Shown: positions 1 to 7,883 of the stretch, in pieces
Layout: each line of letters opens with the position of its first letter
Numbering within the stretch: the first letter of the stretch is position 1
From: Pseudomonas alcaliphila JAB1
GTDB taxonomy: Bacteria > Pseudomonadota > Gammaproteobacteria > Pseudomonadales > Pseudomonadaceae
DNA: 64,000 bases
Direction: 5' to 3'
Assembly: GCF_001941865.1 (NCBI RefSeq)
Contig: NZ_CP016162.1
Coordinates: 3,471,501 to 3,535,500 of the forward strand
Position numbers and translations under genes: made by a program
The notes under the pieces: model-generated
Told to the model about the DNA's origin: nothing
Seen by the model: the letters and a program-made list of their open reading frames with translations, nothing else
Databases searched by the model: none

Positions 1-146
1 GTCAAATAACAAGCAACCACAGGTATCACTTAAACTCGCCAATCGAAAACAGTCAAATACATGTCACTTTTTATAAACAACTCCAATATAATCGATAAGT
101 ATATGCAAAAAAGCCAATTTATTGACTAACCCATTAATCATCATCC
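1..146. other. AT-rich non-coding flank
   Basis: This stretch is clearly AT-rich, while everything to its right is GC-rich. I see no ORF worth calling. A TATAAT hexamer lies at 87-92 on the plus strand, but the hexamer 17 bases upstream is a poor -35, so a promoter for the dGTPase gene here is only a possibility. The composition could mark an old insertion boundary or simply a promoter region. The window edge prevents a decision. Confidence 0.4.
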
Positions 147-218
147 TTGCCTCGGGTTGCGCAGCGCTGCGCGAACGCCGAAGCTAGGAGGCCTGGATCA
201 ACCTGGCGAGGATCGGCC

Positions 219-1550
219 TTGGATTGGCACACCCTGCTCACCCGCGAACGTCTCGGTAAACCTGCGCCCAGCTCTGCAGAGCTGGGACGCAGTCCCTTCC
301 ACAAGGATCATGACCGCATCATCTTCTCCGGTGCCTTCCGCCGCCTGGGACGCAAGACCCAGGTGCACCCGGTGTCGAGCAACGACCATATCCACACCCG
401 CCTGACCCACTCCCTGGAAGTCAGCTGCGTCGGCCGTTCGCTGGCCATGCGCGTTGGCGAGATGTTGCGTGACGACCTGCCCCACTGGTGCACGCCGAGC
501 GACCTGGGCATGGTGGTGCAGTCCGCCTGCCTGGCCCATGACATAGGCAACCCGCCGTTCGGCCACTCCGGCGAAGACGCCATTCGCCACTGGTTTCAGC
601 AAGCCGCCGGACGCGGCTGGCTGGATGCGATGAGCGATGCCGAACGCGGCGATTTTCTCAATTTCGAAGGTAACGCCCAGGGTTTTCGCGTGCTCACCCA
701 GCTGGAGTACCACCAGTTCGACGGCGGCACACGGCTGACCTACGCCACCCTCGGCACCTACCTCAAGTACCCCTGGACGGCCCGCCACGCGGACGCACAG
801 GGCTACAAGAAACACAAGTTCGGCTGCTACCAGAGCGAGCTGCCACTGCTCGAACAGATCGCCGCCAAGCTCGAACTGCCGCAACTGGAAACGCAGCGCT
901 GGGCGCGTCACCCGCTGGTCTATCTGATGGAAGCGGCGGACGACATCTGCTACGGCCTGATCGACCTGGAAGACGGCGTGGAAATGGAGCTGCTCGACTA
1001 CACCGAAGTCGAGGCGCTGCTGCTCGATCTGGTAGGCGATGACCTGCCGGAGACCTATCGCCAGCTCGGCCCCAAGGACTCGCGCCGGCGCAAACTGGCG
1101 ATCCTGCGCGGCAAGGCCATCGAACACCTGACCAACGCGGCTGCCAGCGCCTTCGTCGAACAGCAGCAGGCCCTGCTGGACGGCGGCCTGCAGGGCGATC
1201 TGGTCGAACACATGCATGGCGCCGCCAAGCACTGTGTGCAGAGCGCGAAGTCACTGGCGCGCGAGAAGATCTTCCACGACAAGCGCAAGACGTTGCATGA
1301 GATCGGCGCCTATACCACGCTGGAAATCCTCCTCAACGCCTTCTGCGGTGTGGCACTGGAGCTGCACAGTGGGCGTGCGCTGTCGTTCAAGCACCGGCGT
1401 ATTCTCGATCTACTCAGCTACTACGCGCCTGAACCGGGTTGGCCCCTGTATCGCTCGTTCATGCGGGTGATCGACTTCATCGCCGGCATGACGGACAGCT
1501 ACGCTACGGAAATGGCGAGGGAAATGACGGGCCGTTCGAGCCCGATCTGA
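219..1550 (+). CDS. dgt: dGTPase-like deoxynucleotide triphosphohydrolase (HD domain)
   Basis: Predicted to hydrolyse dGTP (possibly other dNTPs) to the nucleoside and triphosphate, a cytoplasmic dNTP-pool function. I chose a TTG start at 219 because a GCGAGGA ribosome site sits 6 bases upstream and family members begin with the [16 protein letters not shown] sequence. A longer reading from 147 adds 24 residues of unlikely composition. The 443-residue product carries the metal-binding HD set: His64 (RLTHSLEV), His107-Asp108 ([13 protein letters not shown]) and His116. It belongs to the dGTPase-like type 2 group rather than being the classic E. coli enzyme. Substrate is inferred from family. 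The FUSC-type gene follows after 12 bases, so the two may be co-transcribed. Confidence 0.9.
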   Translation: MDWHTLLTRERLGKPAPSSAELGRSPFHKDHDRIIFSGAFRRLGRKTQVHPVSSNDHIHTRLTHSLEVSCVGRSLAMRVGEMLRDDLPHWCTPSDLGMVVQSACLAHDIGNPPFGHSGEDAIRHWFQQAAGRGWLDAMSDAERGDFLNFEGNAQGFRVLTQLEYHQFDGGTRLTYATLGTYLKYPWTARHADAQGYKKHKFGCYQSELPLLEQIAAKLELPQLETQRWARHPLVYLMEAADDICYGLIDLEDGVEMELLDYTEVEALLLDLVGDDLPETYRQLGPKDSRRRKLAILRGKAIEHLTNAAASAFVEQQQALLDGGLQGDLVEHMHGAAKHCVQSAKSLAREKIFHDKRKTLHEIGAYTTLEILLNAFCGVALELHSGRALSFKHRRILDLLSYYAPEPGWPLYRSFMRVIDFIAGMTDSYATEMAREMTGRSSPI

Positions 1551-1562
1551 CGAAAAGAGCGC

Positions 1563-2627
1563 ATGAAGAACCTGATTCGCAACAGTTTCACCTGGCATGC
1601 CGGCCCGCCGGCCTGGGGGCCGGCCGTGGTCGCCGGGCTGGGTTGTGCCTTGCCGCTGGTGCTCGGCCTGTTCACCGCTCACAGTGGTTTTCTCTGGGCC
1701 TCGGCTGGCGCCTTTCAGGCCGCTCAGGCCAATCCGCTGCATCGCTTCGGCATGCTGCGCATGCTGCTGCTCACCGGCCTCGGTGCCTGCAGCGCCGGCC
1801 TGGGTTTCTGGGCCGCCAGCCACCCGCTGATCAGCCTGGGCATTTTCGCTGCTTTCGGCCTGCTGCTGGCCTGGCTGCAACGCTTCGGCAGCGAAGCCGG
1901 CAAGCTGGGTATCGGTCTGTGCATCTGCCTGTGCCTCGGCCAAGGACAATTCGGCATCGGCAACCTGCACAACCCTTATGCGGTGGCCATGCTGTTCATT
2001 CTCGGCGGGCTCTGGGTGATGCTGCTGGCCTTCGGCCTGCGTGGCCTGCACGGCCTGCGCATGTGGCCCTACATGCCGCGCTTCCTGGCCATTCTCAAGG
2101 TACTCAAGCGCCACGCGCAGCGCCTGCCTCGTCAGCAATGGCGTCTGCATGCCCTGGCCTGCATGCTGGCTTTTGCCGCGTCAGGGCTGATCGTCAATCT
2201 GGCCGGCCTGTCGCGGGGTTACTGGCTGACGCTGACCGTCATCACCACGCTACAGTTGGAATTCCAGGGCAGCCTGGTGCGAGCGCTGCAAGCGAGCCTG
2301 GCCAGCCTCGCTGCCGCCGGCCTACTGATCGTCTTCGGTCACAGCCTGCAGAGCCCCCCGACGATGGTCATGACCTTGCTGGTGCTGGTGATTCTCAGCC
2401 GTGCGCTGCAGGCCAATCACTACGGCTTGTTCGTGCTGCAGACCAGCCTGTGCTTCGTGCTCCTGGCCGAGAGCCTTGCTCAGGACTGGCACCTGGCGGA
2501 GGTGCGCCTGCTCAACGCACTGATCGGCGTGGCCTTGAGCCTGACCGTGGCGCTTCTGGTCCATGGCCTGCGCCTGCAACTGAACAAACCGAGCAAAGCC
2601 GCGGACAATTCTCGGCAGCCTTTATAA
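1563..2627 (+). CDS. FUSC-family inner-membrane protein
   Basis: A 354-residue, very hydrophobic protein with two clusters of transmembrane segments (roughly residues 15-165 and 195-340) separated by a basic loop rich in Arg, Lys and His around 170-195. This two-bundle layout resembles the fusaric-acid-resistance (FUSC/aromatic-acid exporter, YccS-like) superfamily. It is shorter than typical 650-700-residue members and lacks their large cytoplasmic domain. The substrate is unknown and an export role is only an inference. It starts 12 bases after the dGTPase stop. A 70-base gap separates it from the downstream HD-GYP gene. Confidence 0.65.
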   Translation: MKNLIRNSFTWHAGPPAWGPAVVAGLGCALPLVLGLFTAHSGFLWASAGAFQAAQANPLHRFGMLRMLLLTGLGACSAGLGFWAASHPLISLGIFAAFGLLLAWLQRFGSEAGKLGIGLCICLCLGQGQFGIGNLHNPYAVAMLFILGGLWVMLLAFGLRGLHGLRMWPYMPRFLAILKVLKRHAQRLPRQQWRLHALACMLAFAASGLIVNLAGLSRGYWLTLTVITTLQLEFQGSLVRALQASLASLAAAGLLIVFGHSLQSPPTMVMTLLVLVILSRALQANHYGLFVLQTSLCFVLLAESLAQDWHLAEVRLLNALIGVALSLTVALLVHGLRLQLNKPSKAADNSRQPL

Positions 2628-2697
2628 CGTTTCGGCAGATTCGCCCACTCTTCACTATGCTGTTCAAGCCTGCAGCGCCCGCAAGGAGTGAAGTGCG

Positions 2698-5649
2698 ATG
2701 CTCAATACCGCCGTTCCCAGAGAACGCCGTTTCCCCCTGCACGTTCATATTAGTGTCCTGTTCACGCTTCTGCTGCTGTTCACCGGTGCCGTGCTGGGGT
2801 TATTCAATTACCAGCAGACCAGCCGGCTGATCTTCTCCAGCAGTTCGACACTCTTCGAGCGCATCCAGCACGACGTACAGAGAGATCTGGACAATACCTA
2901 CCGCCCTATACGCCACCTGCTCAGCCTGCTGGCGCTGCACCCGGCCACAGAGGCCGACACGCTCGATGAACGCCTGGAAATGCTGCCGCTGTTCGTTCAG
3001 GCCCTGCGCGACAACCCCAAACTGGCCTCGATCTATCTCGGCTATGAGGATGGCGACTTCTTCATGGTCAGGCCGCTGCGCAGCGACATGCTCAAGCAGC
3101 GCTTCGACGCGCCGAACAAAGCGGCTTATCAGGTCTGGGCCATCGACCGCAGCAGCGCCGGGACCGACAGCGATTACCTGTTCTATGACGGCTCACTGAA
3201 CCAGCTCAGCCGCCGGCAGAAACTCAGCGAGCCTTACGATCCCAGGCAGCGCGACTGGTTCAAGCGCGCGCGCGGCGATGGCGGACAGATCACCACCGCG
3301 CCCTATCTGTTCTTCTCCACCCAGGAAATCGGCACCACATTGGCCAGGCGCAGCGGCCTGACCACCGTGATCGGTGCCGACCTGACGCTCGACGATCTCT
3401 CGGCCACCTTGGCCAGCCACCGCGTCACCCCCAACAGCCAGGTAGTACTCGCCGACAACGACGGCAATGCCGTGGCCTACCCCGAGAGCAACCGCCTGCT
3501 CAAGGAGGTCGACGGCAAGGTATCGCTGGTCAAGGTCCGCGAGCTCAATCCGGCCCTGGGTGAATTGCTGTCCGGCCAACTGAACGAACGAGACGAGGGC
3601 ATCGTCGAACTGGCCAAGCAGCGTTGGGCCATGGCTCACCGGCACATTCAGGAGGGCGGCCCACAGGGGTTGCATCTGGCCCTGCTGGTGCCCGAGCAAG
3701 AGCTGCTGGCAGAGGCTTATCGCATCCGCTGGCAGGGCGCGCTGATCACTCTCACCACCCTGCTGCTGTGCCTGCCGCTGGGCTGGCTGACTTCACGTCT
3801 GGTGGTCAAACCGCTGCGCAGCCTGGTGCAGGAGGCGCAGGCCATCCGCCGTTTCGACTTCGCCCATCCGGCCAGCGGTCGCTCGCCGATTCTCGAGGTC
3901 GACCAGCTAGCGGTGTCGATGAGCAGCATGAAGGACACCCTGTCGAGCTTTCTCGACATCGCCGCCAGCCTCTCGGCGGAAACCCAGTTCGACGCGCTGA
4001 TCAAGCGCGTCATGGACGCCACCGTCTCCATCAGCGCGGCCCAGGGCGGCCTGCTTTATCTGCTGGACAATGACAGCGGCCGCCTGGAGCCACAGGGGTT
4101 GGTCATCGACGGCCAGAGCCGCAGCCTCGCCGATCTGGGCATCCACGGACTGGCCCATGACGATCCGACCTTACCCAGCTGGCTGCAACGTCCAGCCAGC
4201 GGCGGCGACAGCGTCGCCACCTCCATCGGCTTCGATCAGGCGGGTAAATTTCAAGGGCTGCTGTCGGCCATGGACAGTCCGCGCCTGCACCTGATTGCAG
4301 CCGGCCTGCATAACCGTCAGGGCGACACTGTTGGCGTGCTGGTACTGTTGCAACGCGATACCGGCGAAGATAACGAAAGCATGCTCAGCCCGGATCGCGT
4401 CGCCTTCGTCGACGCCGTCTCAGGCAGTGCAGCCCTGTGCATCGAGAGCCAGCGTCTGCTGGCCAGGCAGAAGCAGTTGCTCGATGCCTTCATTCAACTG
4501 ATCGCCGGCGCCATCGACGCCAAGAGTCCCTATACCGGCGGCCACTGTCAGCGCGTACCGGAAATCACCCTGATGCTCGCCCGTGCTGCGGCCGAGAGCG
4601 ACGCCCCCGAGTTTCGTGACTACAACCCCAGCGACGAGGAGTGGGAGGCGCTGCATATCGCCGCCTGGCTGCACGATTGCGGCAAGGTCACCACCCCCGA
4701 GTACGTGGTGGACAAGGCGACCAAGCTGGAAACCCTGTACGACCGCATCCACGAAATACGCATGCGCTTCGAGGTACTCAAGCGCGATGCCTGGGTCGCC
4801 TATTGGCGTGGTCGTGCCGAAGGTGCTGAAGAAAGCGCACTGGCGGCTCTGCGCGACCAGCTGCTGAGCGATCTGGACGACGAATTCGCCTTCATCGCGC
4901 GCATCAATCTGGGTGGCGAGGCCATGGCCGATGACGACCAGACTCGCCTCAAGCAGATCGCCGAGCGACGCTGGCTACGCACACTGGACAATCGCCTGGG
5001 CGTTTCCTGGGAGGAAGCCAGGCGCCTGGAACACTCGGCCCCCAGCAGCCTGCCGGTGGAGGAGCCGCTGCTCGCTGACCGTCTCGACCATCTGATCGAG
5101 CGCGCCGACCAGGAGGTGATCGCGCCAGACAATCGCTGGGGCTTCAAGCTGGAAGTGCCGCAATACAAATTCAACCGTGGCGAACTGCACAACCTGAGCA
5201 TCGCCCGCGGCACGCTGACGGCCGAAGAGCGCTACATCATCAACCACCATATCGTGCAGACCATCCTGATGCTCGACCGCCTGCCCTTCCCCAAGCATCT
5301 GCAGAATGTCACCGAGATCGCCGGCGGGCACCACGAGAAGATGGACGGCACGGGCTATCCCAAACGCCTGACGCGCGAACAGATGAGCCTGCCGGCACGC
5401 ATGATGGCGATCGCCGATATCTTCGAAGCCCTGACGGCAGTGGATCGTCCCTACAAGAAGGGCAAGACGCTGTCGGAGGCACTGAACATCATGGTCGGCA
5501 TGTGCAAGGGTGCGCACATCGACCCGCAGCTGTTCGCTCTGTTCATTCGCGCAGGCATCTACCGGCGCTACGCCGAGCGTTTCATGCAGGCCGAACAGAT
5601 CGATCAGGTGGACGAACAGATGGTCTTGGAAAAGGCAGGAGTGCTGTAG
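2698..5649 (+). CDS. Membrane-bound HD-GYP sensor (putative c-di-GMP phosphodiesterase)
   Basis: A 983-residue sensor protein. Order of parts: a first membrane segment at about residues 18-40, a periplasmic double-Cache-like region to about 345, a second membrane segment (346-366), a HAMP linker, a GAF-like domain (about 420-590) and a C-terminal HD-GYP domain. The HD pair is His659-Asp660 (LHDCGK) and the signature HHEKMDGTGYP spans 878-888, so the catalytic residues look intact. HD-GYP proteins degrade c-di-GMP, so this one probably lowers it in response to an extracytoplasmic ligand. The HD-to-HHE spacing (218 residues) is far longer than in a simple HD-GYP domain, showing a large insertion. 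The TAG stop lies in the left arm of a repeat. The ligand is unknown. Confidence 0.88.
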   Translation: MLNTAVPRERRFPLHVHISVLFTLLLLFTGAVLGLFNYQQTSRLIFSSSSTLFERIQHDVQRDLDNTYRPIRHLLSLLALHPATEADTLDERLEMLPLFVQALRDNPKLASIYLGYEDGDFFMVRPLRSDMLKQRFDAPNKAAYQVWAIDRSSAGTDSDYLFYDGSLNQLSRRQKLSEPYDPRQRDWFKRARGDGGQITTAPYLFFSTQEIGTTLARRSGLTTVIGADLTLDDLSATLASHRVTPNSQVVLADNDGNAVAYPESNRLLKEVDGKVSLVKVRELNPALGELLSGQLNERDEGIVELAKQRWAMAHRHIQEGGPQGLHLALLVPEQELLAEAYRIRWQGALITLTTLLLCLPLGWLTSRLVVKPLRSLVQEAQAIRRFDFAHPASGRSPILEVDQLAVSMSSMKDTLSSFLDIAASLSAETQFDALIKRVMDATVSISAAQGGLLYLLDNDSGRLEPQGLVIDGQSRSLADLGIHGLAHDDPTLPSWLQRPASGGDSVATSIGFDQAGKFQGLLSAMDSPRLHLIAAGLHNRQGDTVGVLVLLQRDTGEDNESMLSPDRVAFVDAVSGSAALCIESQRLLARQKQLLDAFIQLIAGAIDAKSPYTGGHCQRVPEITLMLARAAAESDAPEFRDYNPSDEEWEALHIAAWLHDCGKVTTPEYVVDKATKLETLYDRIHEIRMRFEVLKRDAWVAYWRGRAEGAEESALAALRDQLLSDLDDEFAFIARINLGGEAMADDDQTRLKQIAERRWLRTLDNRLGVSWEEARRLEHSAPSSLPVEEPLLADRLDHLIERADQEVIAPDNRWGFKLEVPQYKFNRGELHNLSIARGTLTAEERYIINHHIVQTILMLDRLPFPKHLQNVTEIAGGHHEKMDGTGYPKRLTREQMSLPARMMAIADIFEALTAVDRPYKKGKTLSEALNIMVGMCKGAHIDPQLFALFIRAGIYRRYAERFMQAEQIDQVDEQMVLEKAGVL

Positions 5650-5713
5650 GAGCGAGCTCTGCTCGCGAAACGTTGATCAACGCTTCGACTCGAGAGCAGA
5701 GCCGCTCCTGCAG
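5644..5713. repeat. REP-like inverted repeat (GTAGGAGCG type)
   Basis: An imperfect inverted repeat whose arms are CTGTAGGAGCG on the left and CGCTCCTGCAG on the right, with an inner GAGC-rich hairpin. This resembles the abundant Pseudomonas repetitive extragenic palindromes. The left arm contains the stop codon (TAG, 5647-5649) of the HD-GYP gene. Related GTAGGAG/CTCCTAC sequences occur near 28241 and 30829. Confidence 0.75.
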
Positions 5714-5785
5714 TCAGATATCAAGCCATGGCCTGGATCAGCCAAAAGCTGAGGCGGCGCCAGAGAACCCGGCGCCGAGTAGCGA

Positions 5786-6127
5786 TCAAGCCTGGTTGAT
5801 CGGGTTTTCCGGGTACCAGACGTCCTGCAACGGGCTGAGTTCGAACTTCTCCAGTTCGTCACGGCCTTTCAGCCAGGCCTCGACGGCAGCACGCTGCTCC
5901 TCGTTGACCGAGCCACGCTTGGCCAGGCAGACCAGACCGAAGTCTTCGCCACCGACGTAATCCAGACCATTACCGGCGATGGCCTGATCGAGGAACTGAT
6001 CGACGAAATCGTCGAGGGTCTGGTCGCTCAAGTCGGCCTTGAAGTTCAGGGTCAGCTCGAAGCCCAGCTCCTGGAATTCATCGACACAGAGCTTCTTGCG
6101 CAGACGGCGGGAACGGTTGGTCGCCAT
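5786..6127 (-). CDS. yggL: YggL family protein (50S-associated, DUF469)
   Basis: A 113-residue acidic protein with a basic N-terminus (MATNRSRRLRKKL), typical of the YggL/DUF469 family, small proteins reported to associate with the large ribosomal subunit. The start at 6127 has a GAGGAT ribosome site a few bases upstream. An alternative start 11 codons further up lacks support. It is transcribed alone, divergently from dacB. The biochemical role is not established. Confidence 0.87.
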   Translation of the reverse strand: MATNRSRRLRKKLCVDEFQELGFELTLNFKADLSDQTLDDFVDQFLDQAIAGNGLDYVGGEDFGLVCLAKRGSVNEEQRAAVEAWLKGRDELEKFELSPLQDVWYPENPINQA

Positions 6128-6375
6128 GAAACAATCCTCAAAGGTAATAACGCGCGGCACTCTAGCAGTTTCGCCGCCAGAGCGCCCGTTTTGTATCGTC
6201 CTGCCGGCCCTTCGAACATGTTGAACGCCAGCTGTTTGCAGTGACTGTTTTTAACCCGGCGGGGCCGACTGCGAGCAGAATCTTGCGGCATAATGCCGGC
6301 AACTTTTCCCCGAGTCGGACTGTCGTTTGTCTGTCTCCCACGTCACTCCCGCCTGACTGCGGAAGGTTCCTGTCG

Positions 6376-7812
6376 ATGATTCAGCGGTTTCGCCAACTGG
6401 CGCTGAGCGCCCTGCTTCTCCCCCTCGCCCTGTCCTGCCACGCTGCCAGCGCCGCACTCCCTGCCAAGGTCGAGCAGGCGCTGAAGGCCAACAAGATTTC
6501 CAACAACTCGCTGTCGGTGATGACCGTGCCTCTGGGCGGGCAGGCTGGCGGCCTGCAGTTCAATGCCGATATCTCGGTCAACCCGGCCTCCACCATGAAG
6601 CTGGTGACCACCTACGCCGCCCTGGAATTGCTGGGGCCCAACCATCAATGGAAGACCGAGTTCTATGCCGATGGCCCGCTTAAGGATGGTGTACTGCATG
6701 GCAACCTCTACCTCAAGGGTGGCGGTGACCCGAAACTGAACATGGAGAAACTCTGGCTGCTGCTGCGCGATCTGCGCATCAACGGCGTGCGCCAGGTTCA
6801 AGGCGATCTGGTGCTCGATCGCAGCTTCTTCGTTGTCCCGCAGTTGCCGGCGTTCAATGATGACGGTGGCGATGCCAACAAACCCTTCCTGGTCAAACCC
6901 GACTCCCTGCTGGTCAACCTCAAGGCGCAGCGTTTCATCACCCGCGCCGAAGGCGGCAAGGTGCATATCGCCATGGACCCGCCAATCGCTACAGTCCGTA
7001 TCGACAATCAGGTTCGCGTGCTCAAGGCTGCAACCTGCCCGGCCTGGCCCGATATCCGCTACAACGCGTTGGAGCAGTACGACGGCACGACCCTGATCGT
7101 CAGCGGCCAACTGGCTGAAGGCTGCAGTGCGCAGACCTACCTGTCGCTGCTAGACCATCCCAGCTACGCCGCCGGCGCGGTACGCGGTATCTGGCAGGAG
7201 TTGGGCGGCAAGATTCTTGGCAAGGACCGTCTGGGCCCTGTTCCGGAGAAAGCCCGCATGCTGGTGCGCGCCTTCTCCCCGGACGTGGTGGAGATCGTTC
7301 GCGACATCAACAAATACAGCAACAACACCATGGCTCGGCAGCTGTTTCTCAGCATCGGCGCACAGTTCCGTACCGAAGCCGACAAGGACGACTCCATGGC
7401 CGCGCAGCGCGTCATCCGCAGTTGGCTGGCACGTAAGGGCATCACGGCGCCGCATCTGGTGATGGAGAATGGCTCCGGCCTGTCGCGCGCCGAACGCATC
7501 AGCGCACGGGAAATGGCGCTGATCCTCCAGGCGGCCTGGCGCAGCCCTTACGCTGCCGAGTTCCGCAGCTCGATGCCACTGGTGGCAATGGACGGCACCA
7601 TGCGCCGGCGCCTGCAGCGCACACCACTGGTGGGTGAGGCACACATCAAGACCGGCACCCTGAACAACGTGCGCGCCATTGCCGGCTACAGCCGCGACAG
7701 CAACGGCCAGGACTGGGCCGTGGTGGCCATCCTCAACGACCCGAAACCCTGGGGCGCCACCTCGATCCTCGATCAGGTGCTGCTCGACACCTACAGCCAA
7801 CCCAAGCGCTGA
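6376..7812 (+). CDS. dacB: D-alanyl-D-alanine carboxypeptidase/endopeptidase (PBP4)
   Basis: A periplasmic penicillin-binding protein of class C that trims or cleaves peptidoglycan cross-links. The 478-residue product has a signal peptide of about 27 residues ending near the SCHAASA sequence. The three active-site motifs are visible: STMK with Ser72 and Lys75, SNN at 315-317, and KTG at 425-427. The start at 6376 follows a GGAAGG site at about 9 bases. An upstream in-frame ATG at 6241 would put a non-signal extension before the leader and is rejected. In pseudomonads PBP4 also matters for AmpC induction, but nothing here shows local regulation. A REP-like element follows. Confidence 0.95.
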   Translation: MIQRFRQLALSALLLPLALSCHAASAALPAKVEQALKANKISNNSLSVMTVPLGGQAGGLQFNADISVNPASTMKLVTTYAALELLGPNHQWKTEFYADGPLKDGVLHGNLYLKGGGDPKLNMEKLWLLLRDLRINGVRQVQGDLVLDRSFFVVPQLPAFNDDGGDANKPFLVKPDSLLVNLKAQRFITRAEGGKVHIAMDPPIATVRIDNQVRVLKAATCPAWPDIRYNALEQYDGTTLIVSGQLAEGCSAQTYLSLLDHPSYAAGAVRGIWQELGGKILGKDRLGPVPEKARMLVRAFSPDVVEIVRDINKYSNNTMARQLFLSIGAQFRTEADKDDSMAAQRVIRSWLARKGITAPHLVMENGSGLSRAERISAREMALILQAAWRSPYAAEFRSSMPLVAMDGTMRRRLQRTPLVGEAHIKTGTLNNVRAIAGYSRDSNGQDWAVVAILNDPKPWGATSILDQVLLDTYSQPKR

Positions 7813-7818
7813 CGATCA

Positions 7819-7880
7819 CGTAGCCCGGATGCAGTCCGGGGGCTTTTATGAACCAGCCCCCGGATTGTGTCCGAGCGACG
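7819..7880. repeat. REP-like inverted repeat (TAGCCCGGAT type)
   Basis: A degenerate palindrome between the convergent dacB and rlmKL genes. It begins with TAGCCCGGATGCAGTCCGGG and is followed by a partly inverted copy with CCCCCGGATTG. Same family as the elements at 25997-26048 and 61263-61322. It could fold in the 3' ends of both transcripts and act as an mRNA stabiliser or weak terminator. Confidence 0.75.
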
Positions 7881-7883
7881 CAA

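Noticed and set aside
1439..2830. 463-codon plus-strand ORF over the FUSC gene
   Set aside because: Overlaps the end of dgt, the whole FUSC gene and the start of the HD-GYP gene in another frame. Low-complexity Arg/Pro/Ala/Gln-rich sequence.
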